Of a DNA stretch of 36,358 nt, positions 1 through 7,176 are shown one piece after another. The position numbers and the translations under genes are program-made. The stretch is taken from the NCBI GenBank assembly GCA_027306585.1, contig DAHUZJ010000013.1, positions 1 to 36,358 of the forward strand, read 5' to 3'. The stretch comes from Acidimicrobiaceae bacterium (GTDB lineage Bacteria; Actinomycetota; Acidimicrobiia; Acidimicrobiales; RAAP-2). A model generated the notes under the pieces. The model saw only the letters and a list, made by a program, of their open reading frames with translations, was not told the DNA's origin and ran no database searches. Within the stretch, counting starts at the first letter, position 1, and each line of letters starts with the position of its first letter.

Positions 1-1
1 C

Positions 2-1105
2 GGCGTGCGCGTCTCGGCGGTCGCCACCCAGCTCACCGAGGGCTCGCTCGAGGTGACGGGCGTCGCCACAGACGTCGCCATCACAGGCGCCGGGTACCTG
101 GTCGTCCGGCTCAACGGGCAGCAGCTCTTCACCCGGGACGGCGCGCTGACCGTCGACGCCGCCGGCAACCTGACCACGCTCTCCGGCGGCCAGGTCATGG
201 GGTGGCAGGCGAACGCCGCCGGGACCATCAACACCAACGCGCCGATCGGTTCTGTCACCGTCCCCAAGGGAGAGACGATCGGGGCGTCGGCGACGACCGA
301 GCTCAGCCTCTCGGGCAACCTGTCGGCGTGGAGCGGGTCGGCCACGACGACACCGCCGTCCACTACGACCACGTACAACGCCTACGACTCGCTCGGCAAC
401 GCCATCCCGGTCACGGTCACGATCACCGGCAAGGCGGGAACGGCAAACGAGTGGACGGTCGCCGCCACCACCACGGCGCCCACAGGCGCGAAGGTCAACC
501 TGTACCCGACGGGGGCGACAGCGCCGGTCATCAAGTTCAACCCGACCACGGGGCAGATCGCATCGATCTCCGGCGCCACCGCCGCCTCCACAGGGGCGCT
601 CACACTGCCGGTGACGACGATGCCGACGGGGTTCACATTCCCCCCCGGCGACACGTGGAAGCTCCATTTCCCGGCCCCGGGCACGAGCAGCGCAGTGACG
701 CAGTACAGCGGCCAGAAGACGCTCCAGATCGTGAGCACCGACGGGTACCCGTCGGGCACGCTCGAGAGCTACTCGATCGGCAGCAACGGCGTGGTCACGG
801 GCTCCTTCTCCAACGGGAAGACCAAGGCCATCGCCCAGATCGCCATGGCCGGCTTCCCCAACGCCTCGGGCCTCAACGACGTGGGCAACGGGCTCCTGGC
901 CACCAGCCCCAACTCGGGCCAGGCGCAGGTGGGCGTGGCCGGCACCGGGCAGCTCGGCACCCTTCTCGGCGGCCAGCTCGAGCAGTCGAACGTCAGCATG
1001 GGGACCCAGCTGACCGACCTGATCACCGCCCAGGAGGCCTACCAGGCCAACACCAAGGTGATCTCTGCCACCCAGACGGTGATCCAAGCGCTCATGTCCA
1101 TCTGA
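2..1105 (+). CDS. flgE: Flagellar hook protein FlgE, 5'-truncated by window edge
   Basis: FlgE polymerises outside the cell into the curved hook that joins the rod to the filament. The reading frame is already open at base 2, so the N-terminal rod-type segment (about 50-70 residues in the family) lies outside the window. The visible part begins in the Gly/Val-rich stretch that usually follows that segment. The middle is Thr/Ser/Gly-rich beta-type sequence, as in the exposed hook domains. The last 45 residues carry the conserved flagellar C-terminal motif: LEQSNVSMGTQL, then AQEAYQANTKVIS. The gene is followed by a strong hairpin at 1115-1149, so it probably ends an operon. The GTG at 5 is an internal codon. 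Identity as an axial flagellar protein is secure; FlgE rather than FlgG or FlgF is preferred from the large variable middle and the adjacent export genes. Confidence 0.93.
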   Translation, partial: GVRVSAVATQLTEGSLEVTGVATDVAITGAGYLVVRLNGQQLFTRDGALTVDAAGNLTTLSGGQVMGWQANAAGTINTNAPIGSVTVPKGETIGASATTELSLSGNLSAWSGSATTTPPSTTTTYNAYDSLGNAIPVTVTITGKAGTANEWTVAATTTAPTGAKVNLYPTGATAPVIKFNPTTGQIASISGATAASTGALTLPVTTMPTGFTFPPGDTWKLHFPAPGTSSAVTQYSGQKTLQIVSTDGYPSGTLESYSIGSNGVVTGSFSNGKTKAIAQIAMAGFPNASGLNDVGNGLLATSPNSGQAQVGVAGTGQLGTLLGGQLEQSNVSMGTQLTDLITAQEAYQANTKVISATQTVIQALMSI

Positions 1106-1114
1106 CCGGCGCGG

Positions 1115-1149
1115 CCCCGGCTGGTCGGTGGCGGACCGACCAGCCGGGG
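1115..1149 (+). terminator. Perfect 15-bp stem hairpin after flgE
   Basis: The arms 1115-1129 and 1135-1149 are exact reverse complements, with a 5-nt loop (GGCGG) at 1130-1134. The hairpin starts 9 nt after the flgE stop. No T-run follows, so it is not a classical U-tailed terminator; GC-rich actinobacteria often use tail-less hairpins of this kind. It most likely ends or trims the upstream flagellar transcript and separates it from the fliM operon. Confidence 0.75.
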
Positions 1150-1349
1150 ACCGCGGCTCCATCCACCTTCCTCGGACGCGCTCAAGCCGGAGCCGCAACC
1201 TGCCGATGACAAGGTGCGCGCCAAGACGGCGGCCAGAGCTCCGCCGGCCAGGAAGGGCCGGACGACGAGCGCCACGTCTATCTCCCCAGAGGCTGCGCAA
1301 TGTCACTGCGGTTCCCCATCGATCGCCCGGCGGCACGGCAGGTGCCGAC

Positions 1350-2267
1350 GTGAGCACCGCCCTCATCGCTGCTGGCGACGAGCGCGTCAAGACCTACGAC
1401 TTCCGGAGCCAGGAAGCGGTCGACCGGAACCGCATCCGCAAGCTCCAGCCGGTCTTCGAGGCGGCCGCGCACCGCATGGCGGGTGCCCTCAGCGCCAACC
1501 TCCGCCAGCCCGTGCACATGACCGTCGAGGGCTACGAGCAGTCCCCGTGGGAGGACTACTCCCAGAACATGGACGACCCGACGTTCCTCGCCGGGGCGGC
1601 GATCATCGGCCTCGACGGACGGCTCATCGTCCAGGTGCCGTCGGAGCTCGTGATGGCGCTCGTCGAGATCCTGCTCGGGGGCACGGGTGAGGACCAGCCG
1701 TCGCGGCTGAACCTGACCGACCTCGAATTCTCGCTGATGAGCTCGCTCGTCGACGACATGCTCGCCTCGATGCCGTCCGCCTTCGACGCCTTCATCGAGA
1801 TCGGGATCGGCGTCGTGCAGAAGCTCCGCAGTCCCATCTACCTGAAGGTGGGACGCCCCGGGGAGATGTGCCTCCTCGTGCAGCTCAACGTGTCCATCGG
1901 GGACCGGCGCCAGCGGTCGCTCCACCTGTGCCTGCCGCTCACGGTGCTCCACCCCATCCTCGAGGCCTTCGAGCGCCTCCAGCAATCGGAGGGGTTCGAC
2001 GGCGGGTTCCGGCTGGCGAACGCCGAGGAGCGCCTGCGCCTCGTGCCGGTCGACCTGCAGGTCGCCTACCCGCCGGTGGCCCTGACGACGACCGAGGTCC
2101 TCGGCCTGCGAGTCGGTGACGTCATTCCGCTGCACCTCGACAAGGACGACCGCCACGCGCACCTCGACGTGGTGGCGGCCGGCCGGCGGATCGGCAAGGG
2201 AGTCCTCGTGGAGCAGGGCAAGCGTCTCGCCTGCACCGTCACGAGCTGGAGAGAGGAGAGGACATGA
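1350..2267 (+). CDS. fliM: Flagellar motor switch protein FliM
   Basis: FliM is the middle component of the cytoplasmic C-ring that sets rotation direction and binds FliG and FliN. From the GTG at 1350 it has 305 residues, against about 330 in most families. Near the start is KTYDF (the usual K-x-Y-D-F entry to the CheC-like middle domain), LLGGTGED lies near residues 108-115, and a C-terminal SpoA-like domain covers roughly 225-300. The N-terminal helix that normally carries the CheY-phosphate-binding motif (LSQ-x-EIDALL) is absent from this start. The frame is open back to 1128, but that stretch is Arg/Pro-rich and does not contain the motif either. A GGCAGG stretch lies 7-12 nt before the chosen GTG. 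The stop overlaps the fliN start as ATGA. Confidence 0.93.
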   Translation: MSTALIAAGDERVKTYDFRSQEAVDRNRIRKLQPVFEAAAHRMAGALSANLRQPVHMTVEGYEQSPWEDYSQNMDDPTFLAGAAIIGLDGRLIVQVPSELVMALVEILLGGTGEDQPSRLNLTDLEFSLMSSLVDDMLASMPSAFDAFIEIGIGVVQKLRSPIYLKVGRPGEMCLLVQLNVSIGDRRQRSLHLCLPLTVLHPILEAFERLQQSEGFDGGFRLANAEERLRLVPVDLQVAYPPVALTTTEVLGLRVGDVIPLHLDKDDRHAHLDVVAAGRRIGKGVLVEQGKRLACTVTSWREERT

Positions 2268-2746
2268 CCGACGTCGCTTCCGCACCGGGCGGGCCCGAGA
2301 CGTTCGCCGGCGCGGGCGCCACGGGCGTCCCGGGGCCAGCGCTCCCCGGGGCCGGTGTCGCGGGGAACGGGGCCGCGGGGATGGCGCCCACACTCGCCCG
2401 ACCGGACGGGCCGGGCGCTGGCCTCGGTGTCGCCACCGCGCCCATGAGCCCGACCCAGGGCCTGGTGGACGACGCCGTGCGGGCGCTCCCGCTGGAGGCG
2501 CTCCACGACGTGGAGCTCCACGTCGAGGTGGTGCTCGGCCGGGCGCGCATGGCCCTGCGCGATCTGCTGGCCGCCCACCCCGGGACGACCATCGAGCTCG
2601 ATCGGGCGGTGCACAGCACGGTCGACGTCATGGTGAACGGGACCCTCTTCGCCCGCGGTGAGATGGTGGTGGTCGACGACTCGGAGATCGGTGTGCAGAT
2701 CACCGAGGTGATCGGTGTCGACGCCGGACGGGACGGCCGGTCGTGA
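2264..2746 (+). CDS. fliN: Flagellar motor switch protein FliN
   Basis: FliN forms the base of the C-ring and helps dock export substrates. The 160-residue product has an Ala/Gly/Pro-rich, probably disordered N-terminal region of about 65 residues. A single SpoA/CheC-type domain follows at about 78-155, with LHDVELHVEVVLGRARM at its entry and GTLFARGEMVVVDD in the core; this matches FliN well. The start overlaps the fliM stop (ATGA) and the stop overlaps the fliO start (GTGA), so translation is probably coupled along this run. No CheC or CheX phosphatase motif was seen, so FliN is preferred over FliY. Confidence 0.93.
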   Translation: MTDVASAPGGPETFAGAGATGVPGPALPGAGVAGNGAAGMAPTLARPDGPGAGLGVATAPMSPTQGLVDDAVRALPLEALHDVELHVEVVLGRARMALRDLLAAHPGTTIELDRAVHSTVDVMVNGTLFARGEMVVVDDSEIGVQITEVIGVDAGRDGRS

Positions 2747-3339
2747 GCCCGGCGACCCTCCTGGCCGCTGCGCACAGCAGCGTGACCGCGGCCCAGGACG
2801 TGTCGATCGGCCACATCCTGCTGCAGATGGTGCTGGCCCTCGGCGTCATCGTGGGCGGCATCTGGGGATTCGGCAAGATCATGGGGCGCGGTCGGGGGAA
2901 GCGGCGCACCGGGGTCCGCAACCGCGGGCGCGCCGACGGACTGACCGTCCTCTCCCGGCAGATGATCGGGAAGGGGAAGTCGATCGCCGTCGTCCAGGCC
3001 GGCGAGCAGTGCTTCCTCGTCGGCATCGGGGAGGCGGGGCTCACGCCACTCGGCGAGCTCACGACGGCGGCGGGCACCTCGCGGCCCGAGGAGCGGACGT
3101 TGCCTGACGTCGTGGCCCCCGCCCCCGCCACGCCCACCCCGATGACCCTGGCGTCGCTCGCACCGCTCGACCTGGCCGGGCTCGACCTTTCCGCCCTGGT
3201 CGGGAGCGCACCGACTGCCGCTGCGGCCCCGACGGGCAACGGGGCGGCCGTCCGCGGCGCTCCTGCCGCCACGGCGGGGGGTTCCCCGTCGATGCGGGCG
3301 TGGCTCGACAACCTGCGGGAGGCGACCGTCCGGCGGTGA
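2743..3339 (+). CDS. fliO: Flagellar biosynthesis protein FliO
   Basis: FliO is a small bitopic membrane protein that helps assemble the FliP ring of the flagellar type III export gate. The product has 198 residues from a GTG that overlaps the fliN stop. One hydrophobic segment lies at about 27-43, followed by a basic stretch (GRGRGKRR) and the FliO core with LTVLSRQMIGKGKSIAVVQ and FLVGIGEAG. The C-terminal 80 residues are Ala/Pro-rich and variable. FliO is poorly conserved in sequence; the call rests on this core and on its place between fliN and fliP. Confidence 0.88.
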   Translation: MSPATLLAAAHSSVTAAQDVSIGHILLQMVLALGVIVGGIWGFGKIMGRGRGKRRTGVRNRGRADGLTVLSRQMIGKGKSIAVVQAGEQCFLVGIGEAGLTPLGELTTAAGTSRPEERTLPDVVAPAPATPTPMTLASLAPLDLAGLDLSALVGSAPTAAAAPTGNGAAVRGAPAATAGGSPSMRAWLDNLREATVRR

Positions 3340-3362
3340 ACCGCAACCGGCTGCCGGGAGCG

Positions 3363-3415
3363 TCCCGCAGCCGGCGATCCCGCAGCCGGCGATCCCGCAG
3401 CCGGCGATCCCGCAG
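3363..3415. repeat. 15-bp tandem repeat between fliO and fliP
   Basis: Three identical copies of TCCCGCAGCCGGCGA run from 3363 to 3407, followed by a partial fourth copy (8 nt). They sit in the 130-nt gap between fliO and fliP, the largest gap in the fliM-flhB run. No protein is encoded here. The array may vary in copy number between strains. Confidence 0.9.
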
Positions 3416-3469
3416 TTCGACCGTGAAGGTGCCCCGTCGCGGGCGACGAAGAGCGAAAGGAGGAAGCGC

Positions 3470-4153
3470 GTGGCCCACCTGTTGGCGGCCGGCGGCCAGA
3501 TCACGATCAACCTGGGCAAGACCGTCGGCCAGCCGTCGTCGAGCCTGCTCGTCATCCTGGCGCTGGCGGTGCTCACCCTGGCGCCGTCGATCCTGATCCT
3601 GCTGACCGGCTTCACCCGCATCGTCATCGTCCTCGGCCTCACGCGCCAGGCGCTGGGCCTCCAGACGACGCCGCCCAACCAGGTGCTCGTCGGGCTCGCG
3701 CTGTTCATCAGCATCTTCCTCATGGCTCCGACCCTGTCGACGCTCAACCACGTCGCAGTACAGCCCTACCTCCACGGTCAGCTCAACGCCACCCAGGCCA
3801 TCGCCCGAGGGGAGGTGCCCCTCAAGGAGTGGATGCTGCGGCAGACGGGCCAGCAGGAGCTGGCCCTCACCACCCACGCGGCCCACCAGAGCCCGGCGCA
3901 CCCGATGCAGGCGTCCTTCACGGCGATCGTCCCGGCGTTCCTGCTCTCGCAGCTGCGCAGCGCGTTCATCATCGGCTTCGTCATCTTCGTGCCGTTCCTG
4001 ATCATCGACCTCGTGGTGGCTTCCACGCTGATGTCGATGGGCATCGTGATGCTGCCGCCCACGCTGGTGTCCTTGCCGTTCAAGCTGCTCATGTTCGTGC
4101 TCGTCGACGGGTGGGTGCTGGTCGTCCACACCCTGCTCACCAGTTTCCGATGA
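3470..4153 (+). CDS. fliP: Flagellar export gate protein FliP
   Basis: FliP forms the core ring of the flagellar type III secretion gate with FliQ and FliR. The 227-residue product has the family signatures TGFTRIVIVLGLTRQALG, PPNQVLVGLALF, MLRQTG and PFLIIDLVVASTLMSMG, with about four membrane segments. The start is the GTG at 3470, set by a strong AAAGGAGG site at 3457-3464. Unlike the enterobacterial protein, it has no cleavable signal peptide: the N-terminus goes straight from a short polar region (about 25 residues) into the first membrane segment. The stop overlaps the fliQ start (ATGA). Confidence 0.97.
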   Translation: MAHLLAAGGQITINLGKTVGQPSSSLLVILALAVLTLAPSILILLTGFTRIVIVLGLTRQALGLQTTPPNQVLVGLALFISIFLMAPTLSTLNHVAVQPYLHGQLNATQAIARGEVPLKEWMLRQTGQQELALTTHAAHQSPAHPMQASFTAIVPAFLLSQLRSAFIIGFVIFVPFLIIDLVVASTLMSMGIVMLPPTLVSLPFKLLMFVLVDGWVLVVHTLLTSFR

Positions 4154-4425
4154 CATCGCAGGTCGCGCTCCATCTCGCCGCGGGGGCGATGATGACGACG
4201 GCGAAGATCGCGGCGCCGATCCTCCTGTCGACGATGGTCGTCGGGCTGATCGTGTCGCTGTTCCAATCGGTGACCCAGATCCAGGAGGCGACCCTCACGT
4301 TCGTGCCCAAGCTCGTCGTCGTCGGGCTGGTGATCGGGATCGGCGGGCACTGGATGCTGGCGCAGTTCATGGGGTACGTGCACGAGCTCTTCGGCGAGCT
4401 GCCACAGCTGCTGAGCTCCGGCTAG
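4150..4425 (+). CDS. fliQ: Flagellar export gate protein FliQ
   Basis: FliQ is a small membrane protein of the flagellar type III export gate. The product has 91 residues, the usual length, with two membrane hairpin segments and the conserved run ISLFQSVTQIQE-like (here IVSLFQSVTQIQEATLTF) followed by PKLVVVGLV. The frame is open far upstream into fliP, but the ATG at 4150 overlaps the fliP stop and gives the family length. fliR follows after 13 nt. Confidence 0.96.
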   Translation: MTSQVALHLAAGAMMTTAKIAAPILLSTMVVGLIVSLFQSVTQIQEATLTFVPKLVVVGLVIGIGGHWMLAQFMGYVHELFGELPQLLSSG

Positions 4426-4438
4426 GTCGAGCGGCACC

Positions 4439-5203
4439 GTGCAGATCGACATCAGCGCACCCTGGCTGATCGCCTTCGTCCTGGTGCTGGCCCGGGCCCT
4501 CGCCTGGCTGCTGGTCGTCGCCCCGTTCTCCAGCGCCGCCATCCCCCGGATGGCCACGGTCGGCATCGCGGCGGGTCTCGCCATGCTCGTGGCGCCCCAG
4601 CTCGAGCGGGGCCCGCTTCCCACCGACACCGCCGGGCTCCTCGGCGCCCTGGTGCTCCAGATCGCCACCGGGCTGGCGCTCGGGTTCGTGGTCCAGCTGC
4701 TGCTGTCGACGGCGTCGGCGGCAGGCTCGATGCTCGACCAGGTGGGCGGGCTGACGATCCCCCCGTCACTCGACCCGCTGACCCTTTCCCAGACGTCGCT
4801 CCTGGGCCAGTTCTACGAGCAGATCGTGGTGCTCCTCCTGTTCGCCACCAACGGTTACATGATCCTCATCGACGGGTTCGTGCGGTCGTTCTCGGGTCCC
4901 GGCTTCTCCCTCCAGTCGGCCGGGACCGTCGGCACCACCGTCGTCACCGACCTCGGCACCTTCTTCACCTCGGCGCTCGAGATGGCGGGGCCCATCATGG
5001 TGGTGCTCTTCGCCGCCCAGATCGTCCTCGGGCTGCTGTCCAAGGCCGCCCCTCAGGCCAACGTCTGGCTGCTCGGCTTCCCCCTGCAGGTGTTCCTCGT
5101 CCTCGTCTTGGTGGCGATCACCATGTCGCTCGTGCCGGCGTACGTCACCGAGCTCGTGACGCGCGCCGTGGGCGACGGCGCCCGCATGTTCGGGGGCCTC
5201 TGA
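4439..5203 (+). CDS. fliR: Flagellar export gate protein FliR
   Basis: FliR completes the FliPQR export gate in the inner membrane. The 254-residue product is the normal length and has six or more hydrophobic segments. Its start region (DISAPWLIAFVLVLARALAW) and the QVGGLTIPPSLDP stretch fit the family, as does the C-terminal half with KAAPQANVWLLGFPLQ, which is highly typical of FliR. It begins with GTG and only a weak ribosome site (CGAGCGG), so coupling to fliQ is likely. Its stop overlaps the flhB start. Confidence 0.96.
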   Translation: MQIDISAPWLIAFVLVLARALAWLLVVAPFSSAAIPRMATVGIAAGLAMLVAPQLERGPLPTDTAGLLGALVLQIATGLALGFVVQLLLSTASAAGSMLDQVGGLTIPPSLDPLTLSQTSLLGQFYEQIVVLLLFATNGYMILIDGFVRSFSGPGFSLQSAGTVGTTVVTDLGTFFTSALEMAGPIMVVLFAAQIVLGLLSKAAPQANVWLLGFPLQVFLVLVLVAITMSLVPAYVTELVTRAVGDGARMFGGL

Positions 5204-6387
5204 TGGCGGCGGCCGACAAGCACTCCAAGACCGAAGCACCGACGCAGAAGCGGAAGCAGAAGGCGCGCGAGGATGGGCAGGTCGCCCGGTCGCCCGATGT
5301 CGCGGGGTGGCTCGCCATTCTCTTCGGCACCATGCTCCTGCCGTGGCTCGTGTCGTCGGCCCGAACCCGGCTCATGTCGGTGACCGGGTCGGCGGCCACC
5401 GTCATGGGCCACCCGACGCTGCCCGGAGCCCTCGGCGTCCTGGCGACAGGCCTGCGCCAGTTCCTCCTGCAGGCGGTGCTGACGGGCGGCGTGTTCATGG
5501 CCGTCGGGGTGCTCGCCAACATCGCCCAGGTGGGCCGGGCCGCGTCCTTCAAGGCGGCCCGACCGCGCCTCTCCCATCTCAGCCCCCGGACGGGCTTCCA
5601 GCGGATGTTCTCCCCCAAGGCGGGGTGGGAGCTGGCCAAGCAGGTGCTCAAACTGGTCGTGCTGGCCGCCATCGCCTACTTCTCGCTGCGGACGCTCATC
5701 GCCGACGTCGCCGGCAAGACGCCGGTCACGCTCGGTCCGCTCCTCAGCTTTGCCGCCTCGTCGCTGCTGTCGTTCGTGCGGACGGTGGCGCTGATCGGCT
5801 TCCTCCTCGGCGTCGCCGACTTTGCCGTCCAGCGGCACCGCGTCACGCAGTCGCTCAAGATGACGAAGCAGGAGGTGAAGGACGAGCGCAAGGACCAGGA
5901 GGGCAACCCCGAGATGAAGGGCCGCCTCCGCCGCCAGCAGTACGCCATCGTCCGCAGCCGCATGATGGCGGCGGTCAAGACCGCCGACGTGGTGGTCGCC
6001 AACCCGACGCACTTCGCCGTGGCGCTCCGGTACGACGCCTCGAGCTCCGGGGCGCCCAAAGTGGTGGCCAAGGGGGTGGACGGCCTCGCCGTGCGGATCC
6101 GGGAGGAGGCCGCCCGCCACGGGGTGCCGGTGGTCGAGGACCCGCCGCTCGCGCGGTACCTTCATGCCGTCTGCGAGGTCGAACAGCCGATCCCGGTGGC
6201 CGTGTTCGTGGCCGTCGCTCGGCTGATCGCCTTCGTGTACGCGCTCGCACCCTCCACCCGCGGCGTGGGCGTGCACCGGCGTCCGTACTCGGTGGTCCCG
6301 GAGATCCCCGAGGGTCCTCGCCGGCCGGTGGCGGCCCGTCGCCGACGCCGGGCCCTTGCGGCCGCCGGCGGTGGGGGCCAGCGGTGA
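5203..6387 (+). CDS. flhB: Flagellar export switch protein FlhB
   Basis: FlhB controls the change in export specificity from rod/hook to filament substrates. The product has 394 residues. It opens with the hydrophilic SKTEAPTQKRKQKAREDGQV typical of FlhB, has four membrane segments to about residue 210, and then a charged linker and cytoplasmic domain. The autocleavage motif NPTH is at residues 267-270, followed by FAVALRYD, so self-cleavage between Asn267 and Pro268 is expected. A basic, Arg-rich tail of about 35 residues extends past the usual end. flhA often follows flhB in other flagellar clusters but does not here. Confidence 0.97.
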   Translation: MAAADKHSKTEAPTQKRKQKAREDGQVARSPDVAGWLAILFGTMLLPWLVSSARTRLMSVTGSAATVMGHPTLPGALGVLATGLRQFLLQAVLTGGVFMAVGVLANIAQVGRAASFKAARPRLSHLSPRTGFQRMFSPKAGWELAKQVLKLVVLAAIAYFSLRTLIADVAGKTPVTLGPLLSFAASSLLSFVRTVALIGFLLGVADFAVQRHRVTQSLKMTKQEVKDERKDQEGNPEMKGRLRRQQYAIVRSRMMAAVKTADVVVANPTHFAVALRYDASSSGAPKVVAKGVDGLAVRIREEAARHGVPVVEDPPLARYLHAVCEVEQPIPVAVFVAVARLIAFVYALAPSTRGVGVHRRPYSVVPEIPEGPRRPVAARRRRRALAAAGGGGQR

Positions 6388-6476
6388 CGACGACGGTGCG
6401 CCCGTCGCGCCCCGTCGCACGCGCCCGGCATGGCGCGGGCCGCCCCGCGCCGTTCGTCGGCTTGGCGGGATCTGGT

Positions 6477-6482
6477 TATCGT
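6477..6482 (+). promoter_or_regulatory. Possible -10 box for the 6514 gene
   Basis: TATCGT lies 31 nt before the ATG at 6514, with TTCGTC 18 nt further upstream as a weak -35 candidate. The match is modest and was judged by eye. It would separate the downstream genes from the flagellar operon. Confidence 0.35.
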
Positions 6483-6513
6483 CTCTGCCAGGGGAGCGTG
6501 CAGAGGGGAGCGC

Positions 6514-7176
6514 ATGCGACGGGAGGATGACCGACGGCTGGTCACCGAGGTGCTCATCGAGTCCGGTGACCGCATGCAGCTGCGCATCCTCGACCCCGAC
6601 GCGGGGCCGCCCGGGCTGCTCGACCTGCTGGCGCACCACGCGCGGGCGGGGGACCAGGTGACCCTGGTCCACGTCGGCGACACCTGGACCGCCTCCACGC
6701 TGTCCCACGAGTGGCCGTTCGGGCCCGAGCTCGCCACGAACCTGTTGGCCGACCGCAACCCGAAGGTCGTCGAGCGCGCCGAGTCCCGAGTGCTCCAGGT
6801 CGGGTCGGCGGGCGGTTTCGCCGTCGTCTCGACCCCTGGCCCGTCCCACCAGCCGCTCCCACGCTGGATCTTCGGCGTGACGCGGCATCCGGTCTCCCTG
6901 GTGGTCGGCCGGGTGCGGCGTGACCGCACGCTCCGTCTCGCCACCTTCAGCCGCAGCTCGCAGTTCCTCGCCCGAGTGGCCGGCCGTGAAGGCGACGGAC
7001 CCCAAGAGCCGGTCCCCGCCGAGATCCTCAGCCGGCGTGCGCCTGCCCGCTCGACCGTGTACCGGTTGGCCTTCGCGTTCCCGCCTGTCCGGCGGGAGCG
7101 GCTGGACGGCGCCGGCACCGCTCCGGAGCACGGTCCGGACGGCGGCAGTGGCCAACGCGGGGTGGACGACCGATGA
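6514..7176 (+). CDS. Hypothetical protein, unknown family
   Basis: The product is a 220-residue soluble protein I do not recognise. The ATG at 6514 is chosen because AGAGGGGAG ends 4 nt before it; the frame is open further upstream (to 6430) without such a site. The N-terminal half is acidic and mixed alpha/beta in appearance (LVTEVLIESGDRMQLRILD, then a Leu-rich stretch and VTLVHVGDTW). The C-terminal half has VVGRVRRDRTLRLATFSR and a basic tail. There are no membrane segments, cysteine clusters or known nucleotide motifs. It follows flhB by 126 nt and overlaps the next gene by ATGA, so it is probably cotranscribed with the methyltransferase rather than being a flagellar component. Confidence 0.72.
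   Translation: MRREDDRRLVTEVLIESGDRMQLRILDPDAGPPGLLDLLAHHARAGDQVTLVHVGDTWTASTLSHEWPFGPELATNLLADRNPKVVERAESRVLQVGSAGGFAVVSTPGPSHQPLPRWIFGVTRHPVSLVVGRVRRDRTLRLATFSRSSQFLARVAGREGDGPQEPVPAEILSRRAPARSTVYRLAFAFPPVRRERLDGAGTAPEHGPDGGSGQRGVDDR

Noticed and set aside
1128-1349. Upstream ATG codons for fliM (1128, 1206)
   Set aside because: They add Arg/Pro-rich sequence without the FliM N-terminal motif, and 1128 lies in the terminator hairpin.
3363-3415. CRISPR-like array
   Set aside because: The repeats here, and at 11877-11936 and 25241-25281, are contiguous with no spacers, and no cas genes are present.
5053-7155. Long minus-strand open frame antisense to flhB and the next gene
   Set aside because: It is a GC-rich shadow with Arg/Gly/His-biased translation and no family motifs, opposite well-supported flagellar genes. 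Similar long antisense frames (6162-8687, 18234-21788, 22628-25078, 28100-30745 beyond the SDR) are rejected for the same reason.
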